A stretch of DNA of 64,000 nt, from NCBI GenBank assembly GCA_902523065.1, contig CABYXZ010000006.1:1-64000 (forward strand). Direction: 5' to 3'. The first letter of the stretch is position 1; the number at the start of each line of letters is the position of its first letter. This DNA is from an uncultured Marinoscillum sp. Lineage in GTDB: Bacteria > Bacteroidota > Bacteroidia > Cytophagales > MED-G16. Shown piece after piece: positions 25,950 through 35,836 of the stretch. The notes beneath the pieces are model-generated. The model searched no databases and was not told the origin of the DNA. It saw nothing but the letters and a program-made list of their open reading frames with translations. A program made the translations under genes and the position numbers.

Positions 25950-27233
25950 TTAAAAGCAAAAATAACCTTCCTCATTAAGGTTCAAAACCATCAAATCATC
26001 TGTCATAGTTGAATAGTTAGATGTAGCATTTCCTCCCATTACATAAAACTCACCGTTAACTATCTGAGAGGTAAGATACCTTGATTCAGAAACATTGCTC
26101 TCTATGATTGAAAATTTGGATTGAGTAATATCAAATACAGCTAATAGATTTAAAATGTTAAAATCTCCCTTAATAAAAATTCTATTCTTATATATTCCTG
26201 TCGTATGATTTGAAATTTTAATAGGCATTTTAAAAGATTCCAACCAATTGTTATCACTTAAATCAAAAATTAAAATTTCATCTGACTGATCGTAATCAAG
26301 ATCTCCCCCAACTATATAAAGCTTATTTTCATGTATTTCACCTTTTGCGTTACAAATTTTATATGGCATATTTCCTAATATTTCAAATTTTCTTGATGTT
26401 ACATCGTATTTCACTACTTTGTCTATACATCCATCAAGATTTCTACCACCAAAAAAAATAATAGAATTATTCCAAACGGCACTACCGCTTTGTACAGCAG
26501 GATATGGATTTATTGTAAACTTTGAGATGCTTTTTGTAAGAAGGTTAACAACTTCAATAGTATCATTCAAAACTTTATCGTTAATTATAGGATAATTTTT
26601 ACCATTGAATAAATACAGATTAGATCCTATCACTTCACTTGCACCATACGATACAGCATTTACATTATCTAAAAATGTATGCCAGGAATCATTTATGATA
26701 TCATATCGAAGTATTTCTGGAGCTCTCTCAATTATATTATCTGAATTAATTCTTACACCTTTTGAAAGGTATATTGAAGATCCATCTGAGGCAGATGAAT
26801 TGTATGCAGAGGGATATGGAATATCAGTTAGGTTTTTAAAGGAAACAAAAGTTGCGTCAATACAACACCCATTCTCATTAACTAAAGAACCTCTATTTGT
26901 TTCTGGACAAATATCTAATTTATCTGCTATACCATCTAAATCCTCATCAATAAGAGAAAAATTAGCAGTTATTTTAATATCACTATCTAATGAAAATTCT
27001 AATGGATTATTTGAACTTTCAATATCTCCGACCCAACCACTAAAAATAAAATTGTTATTAGGAGTTGCTTCAATTAATAGTTTTTGGCCCTTTTCATAGT
27101 ATCCAGTTTTTAATGTTATATTTCCACCCTCCTCAGGAAAAACACTAACCTCAAATAAAAACTTTCTGTCAAAAATATCCTCACAAGAGAAAAAAAATGC
27201 AGATATACATAGTACAAGTTTAGATATTTTCAA
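25950..27233 (-). CDS. Kelch-propeller lipoprotein with InlB-like repeat and TSP3 stem
   Basis: A protein of 427 residues from a TTG start; signal ends in lipobox FFSC (Cys17). Residues ~28-92 form a divergent InlB B-repeat (GYYEKGQKLLIEATPN, FSGWVGDIE, ITANFSLID). Residues 93-125 are a thrombospondin type 3 calcium-binding stretch (DEDLDGIADKLDICPET). From 130 to 420 come Kelch-type blades (YIVGGDLDY, IIFFGGRN, FYVMGGNA), likely six. The plan predicts a surface propeller on a calcium-stabilised stem. The stem is shared with the DUF285 protein at 34658-35836. No enzymatic residues were seen. Confidence 0.8.
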   Translation of the reverse strand: MKISKLVLCISAFFFSCEDIFDRKFLFEVSVFPEEGGNITLKTGYYEKGQKLLIEATPNNNFIFSGWVGDIESSNNPLEFSLDSDIKITANFSLIDEDLDGIADKLDICPETNRGSLVNENGCCIDATFVSFKNLTDIPYPSAYNSSASDGSSIYLSKGVRINSDNIIERAPEILRYDIINDSWHTFLDNVNAVSYGASEVIGSNLYLFNGKNYPIINDKVLNDTIEVVNLLTKSISKFTINPYPAVQSGSAVWNNSIIFFGGRNLDGCIDKVVKYDVTSRKFEILGNMPYKICNAKGEIHENKLYIVGGDLDYDQSDEILIFDLSDNNWLESFKMPIKISNHTTGIYKNRIFIKGDFNILNLLAVFDITQSKFSIIESNVSESRYLTSQIVNGEFYVMGGNATSNYSTMTDDLMVLNLNEEGYFCF

Positions 27234-27289
27234 AATAATCCTATTTTGATACTATCTAACAGATAAATCTTGTATAAGGTTTAGATTTT

Positions 27290-28039
27290 TTAAAAAATCT
27301 GACGAATTTTAATATTTCTGAAAGCAACTGGATGACCTTCTGACTGTAGCGATATATAACCTTTCTTTAAACTCTCTCCAATCCTACTCTGGTAGTTTTT
27401 AGGTATAAATTCACCACCAACTCTTAAATTAGAATAAGTTAATACAGTATCTGATTCTACAACATGATGAATCAGTGAGTCTGAGTAAACAATAATTTTA
27501 ATATTAACCCATTTATCATCATAAGTCATCGATTTAGAGTTAATACAATGATTTTCTGCCTTAATATTATTTATGTCAACATCTATACCTGGCGTACAAA
27601 TATTTCCAGTTGTCCTATCTCCTGAACCTATACCGCCTAGCAATTGGGCCTCAGCGCTAACAGGAAATTCCTGATTTTTAAGCATTGTATAAGGATTTTG
27701 AGAGTGAAGCATTACTCCACTATTTTTAATAGACCATCCAGGAGCACCCTTTAGATGTTCCCCGCTAAACTTATAATCTAAACTTAATACGTAATTTTGA
27801 AATTCATTTTTTGTGTAGAATATATGACCAAATCTTCCTCCAAACTTTTTATAATCTTCGTAGGATACAGTAATGGCTCCATCTTTAACCTTAAAAGTAT
27901 TCCTATAGTTCTTTCCTAATTTGTATCCCGTTATTTTAATCTCCCAACCATCTAAATTATTACCATTAAATAATTCTACCCAATTTTTATTATTGTCTAA
28001 GAGAAATAAAGAGATGATGAAAGAGATTATAAAAAACAA
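27290..28039 (-). CDS. DUF1080 (3-keto-disaccharide hydrolase-like) secreted protein
   Basis: A protein of 249 residues from a TTG start with a short hydrophobic leader (MFFIISFIISLFLL). WVELFNGNNLDGWE at the start, then WSIKNSGVMLHSQNP and the closing GYISLQSEGHPVAFRNIKIR, are the family signature. DUF1080 concanavalin-like proteins include 3-keto-disaccharide hydrolases that act on oxidised sugars. Without neighbouring oxidoreductases the substrate remains open. It is flanked by unrelated genes on the same strand and may be monocistronic. Confidence 0.85.
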   Translation of the reverse strand: MFFIISFIISLFLLDNNKNWVELFNGNNLDGWEIKITGYKLGKNYRNTFKVKDGAITVSYEDYKKFGGRFGHIFYTKNEFQNYVLSLDYKFSGEHLKGAPGWSIKNSGVMLHSQNPYTMLKNQEFPVSAEAQLLGGIGSGDRTTGNICTPGIDVDINNIKAENHCINSKSMTYDDKWVNIKIIVYSDSLIHHVVESDTVLTYSNLRVGGEFIPKNYQSRIGESLKKGYISLQSEGHPVAFRNIKIRQIF

Positions 28040-28136
28040 AGGAGTTTATTAGTTAGAGACTTTTACAGAAATCATAAAAATTGTAAGAATAAATCACTAA
28101 GGTTTAAGTCATACAGCTTTCCTATTTTAATGTTTT

Positions 28137-28865
28137 TCATCCTTCTAATTTTTTATACTCAGTACTAATCAATAAAACAACATTATTTAGAGCCTGTAAA
28201 TAGTTGTTTAAATCATTTATTCTACTCGAAAGATTAGATTCTCTTCTCTTCAACAGGTTTTTAAGTTTTTGATTTTTATGCATATCAAAAATCTCTGAGT
28301 GAGTTATATCATAATCAAAATTATTTTTTTCTGATTCAAACCAAGCCGTAATGTCTTGTGATATGTCTTTAGTAATTCCTGCCATACCACTTACCCTTTC
28401 CTCTTGCTTGGTATAAATAGATTCAATTTCATTTCTTAACTTCTTATTCTTAATCTCTAATAATTTTCCAGAATATAGCATTGATTGAAAAAAAATGTCA
28501 ACTGGTTCCCAGGCATTCCACCAACCAAAAACAAAGTAATTATCTTGGAATCTTGTATTATATTCTATTTCTCCATTCTCGACTATAGAAAATATGTATG
28601 GATTTTCAGTATGGATTTGATATGCTTCTTTTAAACTAATTGTGTTAAACTCGTTAACAACTTGTTCAGTCAAATAATGCATATTCTTCACCTGCTTCAA
28701 GTGCTCCTTAGTAAAATCAATATTTGATATAATTTCATCACCTAAGGTGATTACAGCATCATTCAATTCCTCTTTTTCAATTGAATTTTGTCTAAAGTTT
28801 TCGACAGAAAACGAAGCAAAAATACTGGCAAATATCACAATACCCTCAGCTAAATATTTTTTCAT
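28137..28865 (-). CDS. Membrane-anchored helical protein, DUF6090-like
   Basis: A protein of 242 residues. A single N-terminal membrane helix (about 5-22) is followed by ENFRQNSIEKEEL and a mostly helical, charged domain. The plan and the ...EN(W/F)R junction resemble DUF6090 proteins, of which a clearer example lies at 48594-49385. Both end with a similar segment, NYLQALNN, which argues for distant relation. The function of the family is not known. There is no tight coupling to neighbours. Confidence 0.55.
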   Translation of the reverse strand: MKKYLAEGIVIFASIFASFSVENFRQNSIEKEELNDAVITLGDEIISNIDFTKEHLKQVKNMHYLTEQVVNEFNTISLKEAYQIHTENPYIFSIVENGEIEYNTRFQDNYFVFGWWNAWEPVDIFFQSMLYSGKLLEIKNKKLRNEIESIYTKQEERVSGMAGITKDISQDITAWFESEKNNFDYDITHSEIFDMHKNQKLKNLLKRRESNLSSRINDLNNYLQALNNVVLLISTEYKKLEG

Positions 28866-28928
28866 GAAATGAATCTAAATAAAATTCAAAACAATTACAA
28901 TATCAAAATGAAAGTGAATATCTTAAAA

Positions 28929-30374
28929 TTAAGTATTTATGTGTTTTTCAAGAATTCTCTGTTTCTCCTCCTTAACTTTTTTAATTTTCCTTATGCTCCA
29001 TAGTTTTTCTAGTGCAAACTTTCTTGTCTCAGATATATCAACAATAGGTTTTGGGTAATCCTTACCTATTTTACAATTAAAAAGACTTTGCTCAATCTCT
29101 GACATTTTCCATGGTTCATAGATTAGAGGAATAGGAACCTCTTTTAATTTTGGTAACCATTTTTTTATAAAAACAGCTTCTTTATCTTTTTCTATTGCAT
29201 TTTTTGTTGGATTATATATTCTAATTGTATTTACTCCAGTCTCCCCTGCCTGCATTTGAAGTTGAGAGTAATGGATACCAGGTTCAAAATCAAGAAAGTT
29301 TTGTGCCAAAAAAAATGTAGCAGATTGCCACGGCTGCCACAAATGATGTGTAAGAAAAGAAACTATCATCGACCTCATCCTAAAATTAAGATATCCAGTT
29401 GTTTTTAAACACACAATAGAAGCATCAACAAGAGGATAACCAGTCTCACCATTCTTCCAGGAATCATAATATTTTTTCACTTTTTTTTTCTTTAGATCAT
29501 TATATCCTCTGTTTACACTTTCAAATTCTATGCTATGTTCCATTTCAAATCTTTGAATAAAGTGAGAATTCCATCTCAATCTCGAAAGAAATGACCTAAT
29601 CTGGAAAGGGGAATTTCCTTTCTTAATTGAATCATTAGCATGTTGCCACACATACCTAGAGGATAAATTCCCCCAGGAGAGATATGGTGATAACCTACTG
29701 CATGATGACCTCGACTCTAAAGGCTTCGATATGTTTTGATTATAGCTTTTATTTCTAACTTCAAGAAAAGATCGTAAATATTTTAATCCATTAGATGTTC
29801 CTCCAGGTTGGAGATGTTTATTTTTATTTGTTCTTGTATCTAATACATTAAATATTTTACCTAAGTGGTTTATATCTAGAATATTTAATTTTTTGATATC
29901 TATTTTCAACACAGGACTTTTCACATATTCATTCCAACCTTTTATCCAACTCTTTCTGTTTTTCAATCCTCTTTTTACATAATTCTTTTCGTACTCAAAC
30001 CAATGAATAGAGTTTGAATCACAATATTTTTTGACGTCAATATCCCTTAAATAAGTTAATTCTATACCTGTCTCCATGTGGGAGTAAATTGATTTTATTT
30101 TATATTTTTCACTGATTTTTTTGAATCCCTCAATTGGATCACAATTAAGAAAAAGAATGGATTTCTTACCTAACGATAGGTTAATATCTTCTATAGATTG
30201 TTTAACAAAATTCCAATGAAAATTGCTATAATGTGGATCACTGATTAGTTTATCTTCCAAAAAATAAATGAGCAAAAGTTTCTCACTTTGTTTTGATGCT
30301 TCGTGTAGAGGTTCGTTATCTTCAAGTCTTAAGTCTCTTTTGAACCAATAAATATTTATCAATTTTTTTTTCAC
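28929..30374 (-). CDS. Divergent cryptochrome/DNA photolyase family protein
   Basis: A protein of 481 residues from a GTG start. The N-terminal photolyase domain begins IYWFKRDLRLEDNEPL; the C-terminal FAD-binding domain has GGTSNGLKYLRSFL, RLSPYLSWGNLSSR, TGYPLVDASIVCL, FRMRSMIVSFLTHHLWQPWQ and TIRIYNP. These fix the family, but several usual residues differ: the WMHNR segment reads YLNFR, and the WQW-ASTG segment reads HYSQLQMQAGETG. It may be a variant repair enzyme or a photoreceptor. It lies 51 bases after the gamma-glutamyltransferase gene. Cytoplasmic. Confidence 0.85.
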   Translation of the reverse strand: MKKKLINIYWFKRDLRLEDNEPLHEASKQSEKLLLIYFLEDKLISDPHYSNFHWNFVKQSIEDINLSLGKKSILFLNCDPIEGFKKISEKYKIKSIYSHMETGIELTYLRDIDVKKYCDSNSIHWFEYEKNYVKRGLKNRKSWIKGWNEYVKSPVLKIDIKKLNILDINHLGKIFNVLDTRTNKNKHLQPGGTSNGLKYLRSFLEVRNKSYNQNISKPLESRSSCSRLSPYLSWGNLSSRYVWQHANDSIKKGNSPFQIRSFLSRLRWNSHFIQRFEMEHSIEFESVNRGYNDLKKKKVKKYYDSWKNGETGYPLVDASIVCLKTTGYLNFRMRSMIVSFLTHHLWQPWQSATFFLAQNFLDFEPGIHYSQLQMQAGETGVNTIRIYNPTKNAIEKDKEAVFIKKWLPKLKEVPIPLIYEPWKMSEIEQSLFNCKIGKDYPKPIVDISETRKFALEKLWSIRKIKKVKEEKQRILEKHINT

Positions 30375-30425
30375 ATAATTATTTACCCTGCAAAAAACAA
30401 ATTGTTACCTTAATATGAAAAAATT

Positions 30426-32015
30426 TTAGAAGGTTTTAACACTTCCCTCCCAATCCGGGTCTGCAGCACCAATTATAGTATTTGTTATTGTGTCATACTG
30501 AACAGCGTGAACTCTACCAAAACGTGCAGATTTCATAATAAACCTATTTTTATATGGTATTTCATCTTTTTGAAATTCCCAAACTATTCCATCATGGTTC
30601 TCTATCTCAGTAGTATCATTTACATTATAGACTCTACCCTTTTGAAGTGCTTTGTCCAAACGCATACCCTTATCTATAACATTACTTATAACTTGAGTTA
30701 CTGCTGTAATAATTCTTGATCCACCTGCTGCCCCAAGAGAGAGATAAAACCCATTATCTTTAGTTACAATTGTCGGTGAAATGTGAGAATTTGCTCGATC
30801 TCCTGGTTTGTAATCACCTAGATACCCACCAAGAGTAACAGCATATAAAAAACCTAATCCATCAGATGCAACCTTTGAGCCCATTAATGGCCCGATAGTC
30901 TGAGTCAATGAAATAACATTCCCATCTTTGTCTGACGCTGAAAGATGAGTTGTATGTCCAATATCAGCTATCCACTCACCATTTAATTCAGCATTAGTTC
31001 TTTTAGATGCTTTTGACTCTTTTAATGTGTGAAACAACTTTTTAGCGTAACCTTTTGATAAAATCAATTCTAGTGAGTCTTTGTATTTCTGCTTAGGCCT
31101 ATCCAAATATGCTATCCTAAAAACATCTGAAAACATTTTTACCCACTCAACTTGATCTAATTCATCAATATTAAAATGTGATAATATATTAAGTATTTCT
31201 ATTGTGATTGCTCCGTATGAAGGTAAAAAAAGCGAATGAACATCATATCCTCTATAATTTCCACTAAGAACTCTTGAATCTTTAGCTTCATAATTTTTAA
31301 GATCATCCAAAGTCAAAATACCGCCATTTTGTTGAATATCATCTACTATATTTTTTGCTATCTCACCATCATAAAAACCACTTTTACCCTTTTTTGAAAT
31401 AATTTTTAGGGTTTTAGCAAGATCAGATTGAACAACTAGCTCCCCAGAGCTAAAGTTTTCTCCGTTCTCATCTAGAAAATATTTTTTTGTGCCATCAAAT
31501 TTTTCAATTTGATCTTTTGCAATCATTTGTCTGTACGACTCGCCTGGAAGAATCTTATATCCATTTTCAGCAAAATAGATAGCATCCTCCATTACTACAT
31601 CTAAAGGAAGTTCTCCATATTCTTTACTGAGTTTAACTAAACCAGCTACTACACCTGGAATCCCTATAGTTGAATAACCATAAGAATTTTTAGGGTGAGT
31701 ATTTGAATCATATTTTTCAGGTACTTGGGTTGATGCATCGACACCTCTGATTTCTCCGTTAGGTAACTTTACTATTGCCTGAAGTCTTCCTCCAATGCCA
31801 CTCATGCTTGGCTCAACAACACTTAGTACAAACGCACTTGCAACAGCTGCATCTATTGCATTTCCCCCACTCTCAAGAATTTTTATCCCGGCTTCTGATG
31901 CTAAGGGATGGGCAGAGCTGACAACACCTCTTTTACCCTGACCAAATTGCTTATTTGATTTGTTTGTACATGAAATAATGAATAATACCGATAGGCAGTA
32001 CATAAAATTTCTCAT
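30426..32015 (-). CDS. ggt: Gamma-glutamyltransferase-like lipoprotein
   Basis: A protein of 529 residues with lipobox IISC (Cys16). It is an Ntn hydrolase of the GGT family: SSAHPLASEAGIKILESGGN near the start and the autoprocessing site at Thr355 in GHTTHLSASD, which becomes the N-terminal nucleophile of the small subunit. The GSKVASDGLGF and GAAGGSRIITAV segments are typical. It would transfer or hydrolyse gamma-glutamyl groups, for example from glutathione, outside the inner membrane. It lies 21 bases after the MotA/ExbB-like gene and may share the ABC transporter operon. Confidence 0.88.
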   Translation of the reverse strand: MRNFMYCLSVLFIISCTNKSNKQFGQGKRGVVSSAHPLASEAGIKILESGGNAIDAAVASAFVLSVVEPSMSGIGGRLQAIVKLPNGEIRGVDASTQVPEKYDSNTHPKNSYGYSTIGIPGVVAGLVKLSKEYGELPLDVVMEDAIYFAENGYKILPGESYRQMIAKDQIEKFDGTKKYFLDENGENFSSGELVVQSDLAKTLKIISKKGKSGFYDGEIAKNIVDDIQQNGGILTLDDLKNYEAKDSRVLSGNYRGYDVHSLFLPSYGAITIEILNILSHFNIDELDQVEWVKMFSDVFRIAYLDRPKQKYKDSLELILSKGYAKKLFHTLKESKASKRTNAELNGEWIADIGHTTHLSASDKDGNVISLTQTIGPLMGSKVASDGLGFLYAVTLGGYLGDYKPGDRANSHISPTIVTKDNGFYLSLGAAGGSRIITAVTQVISNVIDKGMRLDKALQKGRVYNVNDTTEIENHDGIVWEFQKDEIPYKNRFIMKSARFGRVHAVQYDTITNTIIGAADPDWEGSVKTF

Positions 32016-32036
32016 GAGGATAAAACTAAAAAAATA

Positions 32037-32336
32037 TTATCTAAAAATAGATAAGAGTCTTGAAACTATGTAGACAATTACACCATACATCAAAGAAATA
32101 AAAGCTACCCTGAATCCGCCTGCTAAAATTGCTTGAGAAACATTCCCTACTTGCTCAATCACACCTAAGGCTGAATAAATACCAATAAATGATCCTAAAA
32201 TACCTGATGCCAGTGCTAGATTACCATAAGTTTTAAGCTTATCGTTGTGTAAATAAAAAGAAATCAAAGTCATTAAAAGAAAAAAGGAAATAATAGACAT
32301 GAACAGAACACCACCTTCGTAAAAGAGATCTAACAT
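32037..32336 (-). CDS. MotA/TolQ/ExbB-like small membrane protein
   Basis: A protein of 99 residues with three membrane segments (about 8-28, 40-58, 70-95). GILGSFIGIYSALGVIEQVG and ILAGGFRVAFISLMYGVIVY resemble the last two helices of the MotA/TolQ/ExbB proton-channel family. It is about half the usual length and has no adjacent ExbD/TolR or MotB partner, so it may act with a distant partner. It sits 20 bases after the ABC permease gene. Confidence 0.65.
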   Translation of the reverse strand: MLDLFYEGGVLFMSIISFFLLMTLISFYLHNDKLKTYGNLALASGILGSFIGIYSALGVIEQVGNVSQAILAGGFRVAFISLMYGVIVYIVSRLLSIFR

Positions 32337-32356
32337 AAGAGTGTAGTTTTAATTAA

Positions 32357-33676
32357 TCAATAGTTTTTCATTATAAACCATTTCCATAACAGTTTATAGG
32401 TAATTTTTGAACCGGAAGTTAAAATTCCAACTCTATATATTCTTCCAGCAAACCACAGAGCGAAGATAACGGAAATAATCAATATCAAAATAGATATTAC
32501 CAAATGCCAATCTGGTACACCAAATGCAAGACGTGCCATCATCAAAATAGGTGAGGTCAATGGAAACATACTCAGAAAAATAGATGCATTTCCTTCGGGA
32601 TTATTTAGAACTATTCCCATAAACATTAAGCTCGCAATTATTGGAAGAGATATTGGCAAAGTAAATTGACTTGCATCTTGTAAATTATCCACAGCAGATC
32701 CTATTGCAGCAAAAAAAGCACCATACAAGAAAAATCCCCCCAGAAAATAAATGAGGAAAATAAAAACAGTTTTCTTAATGTCAATAGTTCCAAACATTTC
32801 ATAGATACCTTTTACTACTTCTTTTGAATTATTGATTTCCTCCTCAGACTGAACAATTTGGGTAGTTTCATAAGAATTTATACCAAAATACATGGATGTA
32901 AAGGTTGATATTGATGTCACTAAAATAATCCAAATAAATATTTGAGTGAAAGCAACTGCACCAACACCAAGAACTTTACCCATCATAAGCTGCGTAGGTT
33001 TAATAGAAGAAATTATTACCTCAACAACTTTACTTGTTTTCTCATCAAGAACACTCTGGAGGATAAAACTACCATAAATGAAAACAAACATGTAGATAAG
33101 AAAACCATTAAAATATCCTAAACCAAAGGCTACATCTGAATTTGACTGTTTGACACCTACCTCATTGGTACCTGAACTTAAATCTGAATCAACGCTATAA
33201 GTCTCCATAGATATTCTTGTTCTTAGTTTCTCCAGAGACTCTTCATTTAACTTTAAATCTTGAATTTTTAGTTCCCTAATTTTATTTTCAATTAAGCTCT
33301 CAATACCGCTAATCAAATCTCCACCAGGTACATTTTTTGAGTAAAACCTTAATTCATCTGGATTATATATATCTAACTTAGGAATTTCTAGAGCTCCATA
33401 AATTATGCCATCATCAATCAAGTTCTGAATATCTGAAATTTTCTCATCACTTTTTAAAAAAATATTATTTTGAAATTTAGTAGAATCTTCAATGAAATTA
33501 TTACTATCTAAAAGAGCGATAATACGTTCCTCTGATTCTTCAGTGGACAAAACAAAAACTGTTATAACAATAAAAATAGGAAATATTAATGGTGTTAATA
33601 TTGTTGATAGAATAAAAGACTTTTTCTTAACCCTCTGAAGGTATTCCCTCTCAAGTATTATCCATATTTTATCCAT
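32357..33676 (-). CDS. ABC-2 type exporter permease (NatB-like)
   Basis: A protein of 439 residues. MDKIWIILEREYLQRVKKKSFILS begins the first membrane helix, followed by a large extracytoplasmic domain (~45-185) and five more helices, the layout of NatB/ABC2_membrane_3 permeases. VLDEKTSKVVEVIISS is a family hallmark. Its start overlaps the ATPase gene by 8 bases, so the two form one transporter. NatAB exports Na+; for this pair the substrate is unknown. Confidence 0.88.
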   Translation of the reverse strand: MDKIWIILEREYLQRVKKKSFILSTILTPLIFPIFIVITVFVLSTEESEERIIALLDSNNFIEDSTKFQNNIFLKSDEKISDIQNLIDDGIIYGALEIPKLDIYNPDELRFYSKNVPGGDLISGIESLIENKIRELKIQDLKLNEESLEKLRTRISMETYSVDSDLSSGTNEVGVKQSNSDVAFGLGYFNGFLIYMFVFIYGSFILQSVLDEKTSKVVEVIISSIKPTQLMMGKVLGVGAVAFTQIFIWIILVTSISTFTSMYFGINSYETTQIVQSEEEINNSKEVVKGIYEMFGTIDIKKTVFIFLIYFLGGFFLYGAFFAAIGSAVDNLQDASQFTLPISLPIIASLMFMGIVLNNPEGNASIFLSMFPLTSPILMMARLAFGVPDWHLVISILILIISVIFALWFAGRIYRVGILTSGSKITYKLLWKWFIMKNY

Positions 33677-34577
33677 TTTTACCCTCCTCTACTTTCATTA
33701 TAAATATATCGTTCATATTAGGTACTTTCTGTTCAAAAGAAATAATTTCAATATCTTTTGAAATTTCAGAGAACATGTTTCTATATGATTTACCCTTTTT
33801 TAAAGAAAGCTCACTCTCGTATACATTTCTAGATAACTTATTTTGAGATATTACATCAAACAACTGATCATTTGATTCAATTTTTTTATCGTGCTTTAAA
33901 ATGTAAGTATCAGATTTAGCGTTCATTTTTATTTCGTCTGTGTTTCCATCCAATATTTTTTTTGAGTTATTAATCATAGCAAGATGATCGCAGAGCTCGT
34001 CAACGGATTCTAACCTATGTGTAGAGAAAATAATTGTCTTTCCTTCTTCTTTTAGTCTGAGAAGATTTTTCTTGACAAGGTTCGCATTGACAGGATCAAA
34101 GCCTGAAAATGGTTCATCTAAAATTATTAAGTCAGGGTTATGAATTACTGTTGAAATAAATTGAACTTTTTGACTCATACCCTTAGACAAATCCTCAATA
34201 TTTTTCTTCCACCAATTAGAAACCTCCAAGTTTTCAAACCAATCAGCTGAAGAGTCTATGCATTTATCTCTAGATAACCCCTTCAACTTTCCCATAAAAA
34301 GTAAAAAATCACCTACCTTCATTTTCTTATATAAACCTCTTTCTTCCGGCATATAACCTATCTTTCTTACATCGTCGTAGGTTATTTTTTTTTGATCAAT
34401 AAAAATCTCACCTTCATCTTGATTTATGATTTGATTTATAATTCTAATCATAGATGTCTTTCCTGCTCCATTAGGTCCTAATAAACCAAAAATACTTCCC
34501 TTCCTTATATCTAGGGAGACATCATCTAATGCCTTATGATCAACATATGATTTACTAATATTTCTTACTGATAACAA
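33669..34577 (-). CDS. ABC transporter ATP-binding protein (NatA-like)
   Basis: A protein of 302 residues from a TTG start. Walker A GPNGAGKT (34-41), signature LSKGMSQKVQF, Walker B LIILDEP with the D-loop FSGFDP, and a switch His in FSTHR are complete. A C-terminal domain of ~85 residues follows, as in ATPases of ABC-2 exporters. It is first in a minus-strand run with the permease, the MotA/ExbB-like protein and gamma-glutamyltransferase. Confidence 0.92.
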   Translation of the reverse strand: MLSVRNISKSYVDHKALDDVSLDIRKGSIFGLLGPNGAGKTSMIRIINQIINQDEGEIFIDQKKITYDDVRKIGYMPEERGLYKKMKVGDFLLFMGKLKGLSRDKCIDSSADWFENLEVSNWWKKNIEDLSKGMSQKVQFISTVIHNPDLIILDEPFSGFDPVNANLVKKNLLRLKEEGKTIIFSTHRLESVDELCDHLAMINNSKKILDGNTDEIKMNAKSDTYILKHDKKIESNDQLFDVISQNKLSRNVYESELSLKKGKSYRNMFSEISKDIEIISFEQKVPNMNDIFIMKVEEGKNG

Positions 34578-34657
34578 CGCTTATATTTTAATTATGAACT
34601 TATAGTTCCAATATAATGATCAAAAATTAAATTTAGAAATAAATCTCTTGATAAGCA

Positions 34658-35836
34658 TTAACCGTCAGGATTACATTTTATGAAACTTGGTTTGGGCAGT
34701 GACCATGATTCCGTGTTCTCATAAAAACTATTACATTCTGTTACATTACCCACATCCCATATAGAAAGATCTTGGTTAAAATACTTTGCATCATAAAACA
34801 TTTTTTCCATGTTAGTTACATTTGATACATCCCAATTCTTTAGATCTTGAGCAATATCAGTTCCGTGAAACATCTCAAGCATATTTGTTACTTTAGATAC
34901 ATCCCATTGAGAAACGTCAGGATTTGCATAAAATGCACCTCTGAACATTCTCTTCATACTTATCACGTTTGAGACATCCCATTTTGATACATCAACATTT
35001 AAATTATATGCATGAAAAAATACACCTTCCATACTTTCTACTTTGCTAACATCCCAATCTGATATATCCTGATTAAATCCATTGGTATTCCAAAATGTAA
35101 AAAACATTGATTTTACATTACTTAAATCCCATGTACTCATATCAAAGTCATCACTAATCTTACAAGGTAGGGAACAAAACTCTCTCATTTCCTCAAGAAA
35201 TGTTGTCACGATTTTGACATCTCTTTTATAAGATGAAGGACCTAAAGATCTTAGGCTTTTCCAATCATCAACTATTAAGATACTATCACCATTAAATAAA
35301 ATGACTGTATCAGTATAATCCTTTGCGAAAGATTCAGCCTTTAATGTTTTTTGATTGTCATCTAAAACAATGAAAGAACATCCATACTCATTTACTGTAG
35401 TATTTTCAAGAGTTTCAGGGCAGTTGTCAAATTTATTGATAATTCCATCGTTGTCGTAGTCATTATTTTCTTGTGAACACCCTGATTCATTTACTTCTAT
35501 ACCTATATCTGTATCAGTACAAAGGTCATCCTTGTCAGGTACCCCATCATTATCAGAATCAATCATCTTAAAATTTGCTGTAATTCTTACATTACGATTT
35601 ATTTTAAAATTTATTTCTATTTGATTACTGCTCACGTCACCACTCCAAAAGTCGAATTCATAATGTTCGTTAGGAAATGCTTTCAAATGGACATCATCAT
35701 TTTCACCATAAAATTTATTAAGAAAATCAATTGAACCAGACTCAACTGGGAGGACTTCTACTGAAACAGTATATTCATTATTTTTTTCACAAGAAAATAA
35801 AAAGAATAAAAGGGGGATGTATCTTATCAAATTCAA
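34658..35836 (-). CDS. BspA-like DUF285 repeat lipoprotein with InlB-like repeat and TSP3 stem
   Basis: A protein of 392 residues from a TTG start with lipobox FSC (Cys16). Residues ~22-95 form a divergent InlB B-repeat (FWSGDVS, ITANFKMID). Two thrombospondin type 3 units follow (DSDNDGVPDKDDLC, DYDNDGIINKFDNC). From ~215 to 380 there are about six DUF285 units of ~25 residues with W-D-V-S-x-V-x-x-M (for example ISDWDVSKVESMEGVF). This is the mycoplasma/BspA-like leucine-rich repeat used in adhesion. The stem matches the Kelch protein at 25950-27233. Confidence 0.85.
   Translation of the reverse strand: MNLIRYIPLLFFLFSCEKNNEYTVSVEVLPVESGSIDFLNKFYGENDDVHLKAFPNEHYEFDFWSGDVSSNQIEINFKINRNVRITANFKMIDSDNDGVPDKDDLCTDTDIGIEVNESGCSQENNDYDNDGIINKFDNCPETLENTTVNEYGCSFIVLDDNQKTLKAESFAKDYTDTVILFNGDSILIVDDWKSLRSLGPSSYKRDVKIVTTFLEEMREFCSLPCKISDDFDMSTWDLSNVKSMFFTFWNTNGFNQDISDWDVSKVESMEGVFFHAYNLNVDVSKWDVSNVISMKRMFRGAFYANPDVSQWDVSKVTNMLEMFHGTDIAQDLKNWDVSNVTNMEKMFYDAKYFNQDLSIWDVGNVTECNSFYENTESWSLPKPSFIKCNPDG

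Noticed and set aside
26605..27099. Plus-strand frame of 164 residues
   Set aside because: It lies wholly within the Kelch lipoprotein gene on the other strand and has no domain, signal or promoter.
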